Assembly (NCBI RefSeq): GCF_003268775.1
Contig: NZ_QLSU01000003.1
Coordinates: 62,001 to 126,000 of the forward strand
Source: Paraburkholderia unamae
GTDB taxonomy: Bacteria; Pseudomonadota; Gammaproteobacteria; Burkholderiales; Burkholderiaceae
Reading direction: 5' to 3'
DNA: 64,000 nucleotides
The notes beneath the pieces are model-generated. The model saw nothing but the letters and a program-made list of their open reading frames with translations. It had not been told where the DNA came from and searched no databases. Position numbers and translations under genes: made by a program. This document shows, piece after piece, positions 59,921 to 64,000 of this stretch (position 1 is the stretch's first letter; the number at the start of each line of letters is the position of its first letter).

Positions 59921-61567
59921 ATGGAGAAGACACCGAAGTGGTCGCGCGTAAGCGCAGTCGCGGGAGCCGCCGTCATGGCGATGGCAGGCGTGCAGTCCCT
60001 GGCGCAGGCGGCCGACATGAACGACGTGAAGCACGTACTGCTCATCAGTTTCGACGGCTTGCACGAACAGGACGTGGCCCGCTGTATCGGCAGCAACGCG
60101 TGCCCCAACCTCGCGCTGCTCGCGAAGTCGGGCGTGACCTACTCGAACGCCCACACGCCTCACCTGTCCGACTCGTTCCCCGGCCTCGCGGCGCTGGTGA
60201 CGGGCGGCTCGCCCAGGAGCGCGGGCCTCTTCTATGACGTGTCTTATGACCGCACGCTTTACGCGCCGCTCGATTCGAACTGCACGGGAGCGCAGGGCTG
60301 GAATGTCGTGTTCGACGAAACGACCGGGATCGACGCACAGGGCGGCGGCGCGCTCGTCCACCTCAACGGCGGCGGCGCCTTCAATCCGGACGCGATTCCC
60401 TATGCGAAGGTGAACGGCGTCTGCAAGCCCGTGTACCCGCACAACTACATCAAGACCAACACGGTGTTCGAAGTCGTGAAGCAGCACATTCACGGCGCGC
60501 GCACCGCATGGGCCGACAAGCACGCGTGGGGCTACGACTGGGTGAACGGGCCGTCCGGCACGGGCGTGGATGATCTCGCGCGCACCGAGATCAATTCGAT
60601 CGATCCGACGACGAACACCTATTATCTGGACTCCTATACGCATACGGAGGTGTTCGACAACCTCCACGTGCAGGCGCTCATCAACGAGATCGACGGCCTC
60701 GACTCCACGGGGCAGACGAGCGCGCCCGTGCCCACGGTGTTCGGCACGAACTTCCAGACGCTCAGCGTCGCGCAGAAGTCGCCCGTCGCCAAGCTAGGCG
60801 GCTATCTCGACGCCGACTTCACGCCGGGCCAGCAGGTGAGCGCCGCGATCACCTACCTCGACGGCGCGCTCGGGCGCGTCGTGCAGGAGCTCAAGCAGCG
60901 CAACCTGTATGCGTCGACGCTCATCATCGTGACGGCCAAGCACGGCCAGTCGCCCACCGACCACACGAAACTCGTGAAGAACGGCGACACGCTCACGAAA
61001 CTGCTCGAAACCAGCAACTATCTGGACTCGGGCGGCAACTTCGGCCAGAACAACACGAAGACGGGCAACCTGAACGACGGCTCGGGCCTGCCGGGGACGG
61101 GCTTCGTGCAGACCGACGACGTCGGCCTGATCTGGCTGCGCGACCCGAGCCAGAAGGCGGCCGTGGTGAAGACGCTGAAGGCCAACCTGGGTTGCAACGC
61201 GCCGGGCATCTGCGCGGACGGCCCGCAAGCGTACATCCTCGAAGGCGACCGCCTGACCGACTGGTTCGGCTCCCCTTCGAACGGCCGCACGCCCGACATC
61301 ATCGTGCAGCCGAACCCCGGCGTGATCTATACGTCGAGCACGGGCAAGGACGAGGAACACGGCGGCAATGCGCCCGACGACAGCCATCTGGGTCTCGTCG
61401 TGTCGTTCCCCGGCATCCGTCACGCCGGCCGCACGGACGACCACTACGTCTTCACGACCCAGGTCGCCCCGACCATCCTGCGCGCGCTCGACCTCGACCC
61501 GCAACTGCTGCACGCGGTGCAGATCGAAGGCACGCCCATGCTGCCGGGACTCGGTCTCGAACGCTAA
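59921..61567 (+). CDS. Exported alkaline-phosphatase-superfamily phosphoesterase
   Basis: The 548-residue protein has a signal peptide (residues 1-30, ending LAQA) and the type-I phosphodiesterase/nucleotide-pyrophosphatase pattern: VLLISFDGLHEQD with Asp45 as metal ligand, HTPHLSDSFPGLAALVTGG with a nucleophile Ser/Thr position, then TAKHGQSP (His) and DEEHGGNAPDDSHLG with further metal ligands. It should hydrolyse phosphomonoesters or diesters in the periplasm or outside. The start at 59921 is the signal peptide ATG with GAGGTG upstream. The C-terminal TTQVAPTILRALDLDP phrase is also typical of the family. Confidence 0.9.
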   Translation: MEKTPKWSRVSAVAGAAVMAMAGVQSLAQAADMNDVKHVLLISFDGLHEQDVARCIGSNACPNLALLAKSGVTYSNAHTPHLSDSFPGLAALVTGGSPRSAGLFYDVSYDRTLYAPLDSNCTGAQGWNVVFDETTGIDAQGGGALVHLNGGGAFNPDAIPYAKVNGVCKPVYPHNYIKTNTVFEVVKQHIHGARTAWADKHAWGYDWVNGPSGTGVDDLARTEINSIDPTTNTYYLDSYTHTEVFDNLHVQALINEIDGLDSTGQTSAPVPTVFGTNFQTLSVAQKSPVAKLGGYLDADFTPGQQVSAAITYLDGALGRVVQELKQRNLYASTLIIVTAKHGQSPTDHTKLVKNGDTLTKLLETSNYLDSGGNFGQNNTKTGNLNDGSGLPGTGFVQTDDVGLIWLRDPSQKAAVVKTLKANLGCNAPGICADGPQAYILEGDRLTDWFGSPSNGRTPDIIVQPNPGVIYTSSTGKDEEHGGNAPDDSHLGLVVSFPGIRHAGRTDDHYVFTTQVAPTILRALDLDPQLLHAVQIEGTPMLPGLGLER

Positions 61568-61588
61568 AGCGCGACGTTCGTCGTCCCA

Positions 61589-61614
61589 GGCCGAACGCCG
61601 CACCGCGTTCGGCC
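61589..61614 (+). repeat. Hairpin after the phosphoesterase gene
   Basis: Perfect 10-bp stem (61589-61598 with 61605-61614) and a 6-base loop, 22 bases after the stop. No T tract follows, but a second hairpin with one lies 30 bases further on. Confidence 0.6.
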
Positions 61615-61643
61615 CAGGGGCGCGCTACGAGCCGCCCTGTTCC

Positions 61644-61666
61644 GCCCGGCCGCGCGCCGGGCTTTT
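61644..61666 (+). terminator. Terminator of the phosphoesterase gene
   Basis: Perfect 7-bp GC stem (61644-61650 with 61656-61662), a 5-base loop and TTTT. It stands 77 bases after the stop. Confidence 0.7.
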
Positions 61667-61822
61667 CGCCTGCATGGGCCGAGCGTTGCTTCAACGCGGC
61701 TCGCCGCTATTCCTCAGATGCTTACAAATGACTGTCGATGAACGTGCGACAACCCACATAGCGAATTGCATGGTTATGGAAAGCTATATGAAAGACTAAA
61801 TAGCCACACCTCGGGGGATACC

Positions 61823-62053
61823 GTGCATCAAATCGTATTAGCGCTGGCCGCCATCGCGTTGACCGCAATCGCTTACGCCCTGTGGAACACGCCGGGCTTT
61901 ATCGAGGAGCGCGAACGCGCGAAGCTGGAGGACCGCCAGCGTAAGGCCGTGCTGAGCGCGATGCGCACGAGATGCATGGAGGTGGCAGAGGCAGGGCGCC
62001 CTCAGGAGTCAGGGCGCCCTGCGAGGGCGGACGTTCGCGTAGCGGACGCATGA
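61823..62053 (+). CDS. Small single-span membrane protein with GTG start
   Basis: The 76-residue protein starts at GTG 61823, preceded by GGGGG. It opens with one membrane helix (IVLALAAIALTAIAYALW) and then a charged region (EERERAKLEDRQRKAVLSAM). The last 25 residues are Pro/Arg/Ala/Glu-rich and coincide with a large hairpin in the DNA, so the exact C-terminus may be accidental. Small membrane proteins of this layout are common and unnamed. Expression is plausible, but the function is unknown. Confidence 0.5.
   Translation: MHQIVLALAAIALTAIAYALWNTPGFIEERERAKLEDRQRKAVLSAMRTRCMEVAEAGRPQESGRPARADVRVADA
61991..62022. repeat. 12-bp inverted repeat inside the end of the small membrane-protein gene
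   Basis: Perfect 12-base arms (61991-62002 with 62011-62022) around an 8-base loop. Each arm contains the self-complementary AGGGCGCCCT. It is convergent with the FNR-type gene and may act as a transcription barrier. Confidence 0.6.
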
Positions 62054-62119
62054 CCGGCGTGTGAGCTGGCGCACGAGGGACGCAAAAGCGCGCCCCGCCC
62101 CGCACAACACATCAAATAC

Positions 62120-62875
62120 TCAAACCGTTTGCAGGCCGTCGATGTCGACGATACGGATGAGCTTGCCCTGCGCGTCGATGAGGCCGCGCTTCTGGAAGCG
62201 CGAGAGAATGCGGCTCACGGTTTCGAGCGTGATGCCGAGATAGCTGCCCATGTCCTCGCGCGACATGCGCAGACGGAACTCGGCCTGCGAGTAACCGCGT
62301 TCCCAGTTGCGCGACGACACATCGAGCAGGAAGGCGGCCACGCGCTCCTCGGCGGTGAGCGAGCCGAGCACCATCATCTGCGAGGCTTCCTGGTTGAACT
62401 GGCCGCCCATGAGCCGGTGCAAGCGGTCCTGCATCGTGCTGCTTTCGCGGCAGAGGGTCTTGAGCGCGGCGTAAGGAAGCGTGCAGATCGAGCTGTCTTC
62501 CAGCGCAACCGCGCTGAACGCGTGCACGTCGGTGGCGATGCCGTCGACCCCGAGCGCGTCGCCGGCGAGGCGCAGGCCGGTGATCTGCTCACGGCCGTCA
62601 CGGTTGACAATGAGCGTCTTGAGCGAGCCGGAACGCACGGCGAACAGGCTGTCGAAGCGGTCGCCGGAGCGATACAGCGCTTCGCCGCGGCGCACCTTGC
62701 GCGCGCCGCAGATCAGCGCCTCGAGCCTTGGCAGGTCTTCGGCGGGCAAGCCCTGAGGCATGCAAAGATGACGCATGGCGCAACCCGAGCAGCGCGCATT
62801 GGGTTGCGTTCCCCCGATAGGAGCACGACTGGCCGGGCGTACGACGATAGCGGATCCTGCGAGAGGTGACAGCAT
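62120..62875 (-). CDS. FNR-type (CRP/FNR family) oxygen-responsive regulator
   Basis: The 251-residue protein has the three FNR N-terminal cysteines, Cys29, Cys32 and Cys38 (CSGCAMRHLC), and the fourth, Cys131 (SSICTLPY), at the FNR Cys122 position, so it should bind a [4Fe-4S] cluster and sense O2. A cyclic-nucleotide-like beta roll (RSGSLKTLIVNRDGREQITG) and a C-terminal helix-turn-helix (SREDMGSYLGITLETVSRILSRFQKRGLI) complete it. The HTH has the E-x2-SR FNR-box reading pattern. It would switch genes on at low oxygen. Terminator and promoter elements were not clear. Confidence 0.94.
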   Translation of the reverse strand: MLSPLAGSAIVVRPASRAPIGGTQPNARCSGCAMRHLCMPQGLPAEDLPRLEALICGARKVRRGEALYRSGDRFDSLFAVRSGSLKTLIVNRDGREQITGLRLAGDALGVDGIATDVHAFSAVALEDSSICTLPYAALKTLCRESSTMQDRLHRLMGGQFNQEASQMMVLGSLTAEERVAAFLLDVSSRNWERGYSQAEFRLRMSREDMGSYLGITLETVSRILSRFQKRGLIDAQGKLIRIVDIDGLQTV

Positions 62876-63187
62876 CGAACGACTCCTTCCTTAACATTTT
62901 TTGAGATTTCGACGCATTGTCACACCATGCACGTGCGTCAATGTGGTGGCAAAATGCCGCGCATCAGAACGAGGGGGCATTGCGTCTTGTCACTTGGCGG
63001 TTTTGCGGGGTTTAGCGGCGGTCAAGATGTCGAAAAAACAACACCGCCGAAGGCGTTGCACGAATGCAAAAAAACCGCCGCACTGGCGTGCGGCGGCGCG
63101 TGGTGCAAAGCCGTGAATCGTGTGCGCGCTGGTCGGTCGGGTTTGCAGGTAGCAGCCTGACGGCTAACCGCTAACGGCTTGCGGTGC
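62876..63187. other. 312-base intergenic region between the FNR-type gene and the aminotransferase remnant
   Basis: No gene. It holds the FNR-type promoter side, a minus-strand terminator at 63068-63096 and a stretch of direct GGCTAACCGCTAACGG-like repeats near 63160. No FNR box (TTGAT-N4-ATCAA) was seen. Confidence 0.6.
63068..63096 (-). terminator. Strong minus-strand rho-independent terminator
   Basis: Perfect 9-bp stem (63075-63083 with 63088-63096) with a four-base loop; on the minus strand it is followed by seven T. It is 92 bases beyond the stop of the aminotransferase remnant, which it must once have served. Confidence 0.9.
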
Positions 63188-63342
63188 TTACCCCGCCGCA
63201 ACGAGGTTGCGCTCGGCCACCTCGTACACAGCCTGTTTGACGATCCCCACGATTTCCTCCGCTTCGGCGCGGGCCATGACGAGCGGCGGCGCGAAGCCCA
63301 GGATGTCGCCGCGCAGCAAGGCGCACCGTCGCGATCCGCTCA
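63188..63342 (-). pseudogene. C-terminal remnant of a class-III aminotransferase
   Basis: About 45 residues read CALLRGDILGFAPPLVMARAEAEEIV-type sequence and end in a normal stop at 63188. This is the C-terminal signature of PLP class-III (omega) aminotransferases. The rest of the gene is absent: the sequence before it (from about 63342) does not continue the family, and the minus-strand regulator begins nearby. It is a deletion remnant with its terminator still in place. Confidence 0.8.
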
Positions 63343-63438
63343 TTCGCAAGCGCTCATGGTCGCTCAACAACGGGACGCAAAATAACGGCCCCAGGACAAT
63401 CGGCGGAAGGCGGCGAAAAGCAGCGGGCAGGCTGCGCT

Positions 63439-64000
63439 TCAGCGGGCGACGTGGTCGAGGTAGTACTGCGCCGCGCGCGTGACGTGGCGCTCGGCCAGCA
63501 GCGCCGCGAGGGCCGCGTCGCCGGATTGCACGGCGCGCAGGATGGCCGCGTGCTCGTCCCAGGTGAGGCGCACTTCTTCGTCCGTGGCGTTGACGAACAG
63601 CATGCGCGTGCGATCGCGCAGCGAGCGCATGAGGTCCGACAGCATGGAATTGGCGCCCGCCGCGTAGAGCAGGTCGTGAAAACGCGCGTTCAATTCCAGC
63701 AGGCCCGCGGGATTGCCGGCGGCCACCTTGGCGTTGCCCGCCTGAAGCACCTCTTCGATCTGCCTGACCAGTTCTGGCGTGCAATGCTCGGCGGCGAGCC
63801 GCGCGTTGAGCCCTTCGAGCGTGGCGCGGATCTGCACCATTTCGCGCGCCGCCGACGGGTCGAGCGACGCGACCACGGCGCCGTGGCGCGGCCGCACCTC
63901 GACCAGCCCTTCGGCGGCGAGCGCGCGCAGCGCCTCGCGCACGGGCACGCGCGACACGTCCAGTTCCTCGGCAATGCGGCCCTCGACCAGCCGGTCGCCC
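63439..64000 (-). CDS. GntR-family regulator, FadR/FCD subfamily (runs off the window end)
   Basis: The frame is open to the window edge, so the N-terminus is missing. Visible are the end of the winged helix (GRIAEELDVSRVPVREALRALAAEGLVEVRP) and the all-helical FCD effector domain with the metal-binding His positions (ARFHDLLYAAG and WDEHAAILRAV). The C-terminus ends AAQYYLDHVAR. Such regulators respond to acid intermediates of catabolism. The nearest gene on the same side is the aminotransferase remnant, which may have been its target. The true start is outside the window. Confidence 0.9.
   Translation of the reverse strand, partial: GDRLVEGRIAEELDVSRVPVREALRALAAEGLVEVRPRHGAVVASLDPSAAREMVQIRATLEGLNARLAAEHCTPELVRQIEEVLQAGNAKVAAGNPAGLLELNARFHDLLYAAGANSMLSDLMRSLRDRTRMLFVNATDEEVRLTWDEHAAILRAVQSGDAALAALLAERHVTRAAQYYLDHVAR

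Noticed and set aside
1..64000. tRNA, rRNA, CRISPR array or insertion sequence
   Set aside because: None was recognised by eye. Small or degenerate ones could be missed without a search tool.

Overview
The window looks like chromosomal or megaplasmid DNA from a GC-rich Betaproteobacterium of the Burkholderiaceae (Paraburkholderia, Caballeronia or Burkholderia). The grounds are the base composition, the Burkholderia-type trimeric porin, the DUF4148, DUF2934 and RcnB small proteins, a 3-hydroxybutyrate oligomer hydrolase, a Tat-exported phospholipase C and a multicomponent phenol hydroxylase. No rRNA, tRNA, CRISPR array, integrase or intact insertion sequence was seen.

Layout. (1) 1-4425: the phenol hydroxylase operon, entered in its first gene (assembly factor P0) and followed by P1-P5 in dmpKLMNOP order; the P1 subunit looks short at its C-terminus. 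A porin follows. (2) 5.7-15.3 kb: envelope and secreted functions, namely a DUF2934 protein, an outer-membrane phospholipase A with a long N-terminal extension, a Spy-like periplasmic protein, a Tat-exported phospholipase C with a lipoprotein gene upstream, a PPC-domain protein, a DUF4148 protein, an epoxide-hydrolase-like enzyme, and a two-gene unit pairing an Asp-box (BNR) protein with a MoaD/ThiS-like protein ending in Gly-Gly. (3) 15.4-18.4 kb: a membrane protein divergent from a LysR regulator, and a cysteine desulfurase.

(4) 18.6-43.4 kb is the centrepiece: an extracellular contractile injection system (eCIS; Afp/PVC-like phage-tail-derived machine). One long co-directional operon encodes a small helical protein, sheath, tube, a zinc-ribbon assembly protein, a Pro-rich protein, a Pvc16-type tail terminator with Ig-like repeats, an Afp15-type AAA+ ATPase, inner-tube/LysM adaptors, a hub, spike and PAAR-like tip on separate genes, gp25, two baseplate-J proteins, a wedge/tail protein, a very large DUF6519-like protein and, last, a DUF6734-like protein with a DxD motif that may be a cargo glycosyltransferase. 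The operon is preceded by a -24/-12 (sigma-54) promoter (18825-18839) and two similar palindromes suited to an enhancer-binding protein. A sigma-54 activator gene with a degenerate receiver domain lies convergently at the far end. This suggests a self-contained sigma-54 regulon for the injection system. No capsid, lysis, integrase or T6SS membrane-complex genes are present, which argues against a prophage, a T6SS or an R-type pyocin.

(5) 44-45.7 kb: a small conserved protein and a Bcr/CflA-type drug exporter. (6) 45.7-52.6 kb: a probable pentitol/sugar utilisation operon (FGGY kinase, SDR polyol dehydrogenase, ABC permease, ATPase, binding protein) with an AraC-type regulator. (7) 52.8-62 kb: an Old Yellow Enzyme, a decayed MHS-type transporter, the 3HB-oligomer hydrolase, small exported proteins including an RcnB homologue, a Gfo/Idh/MocA oxidoreductase, an exported phosphoesterase and a small membrane protein. 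(8) 62-64 kb: an FNR-type regulator with the four Fe-S cysteines, a remnant of a class-III aminotransferase, and a GntR/FCD regulator that runs off the end.

All assignments come from reading the sequence and from remembered family features. No database search was possible, so family-level names are firmer than substrate or gene-symbol assignments.
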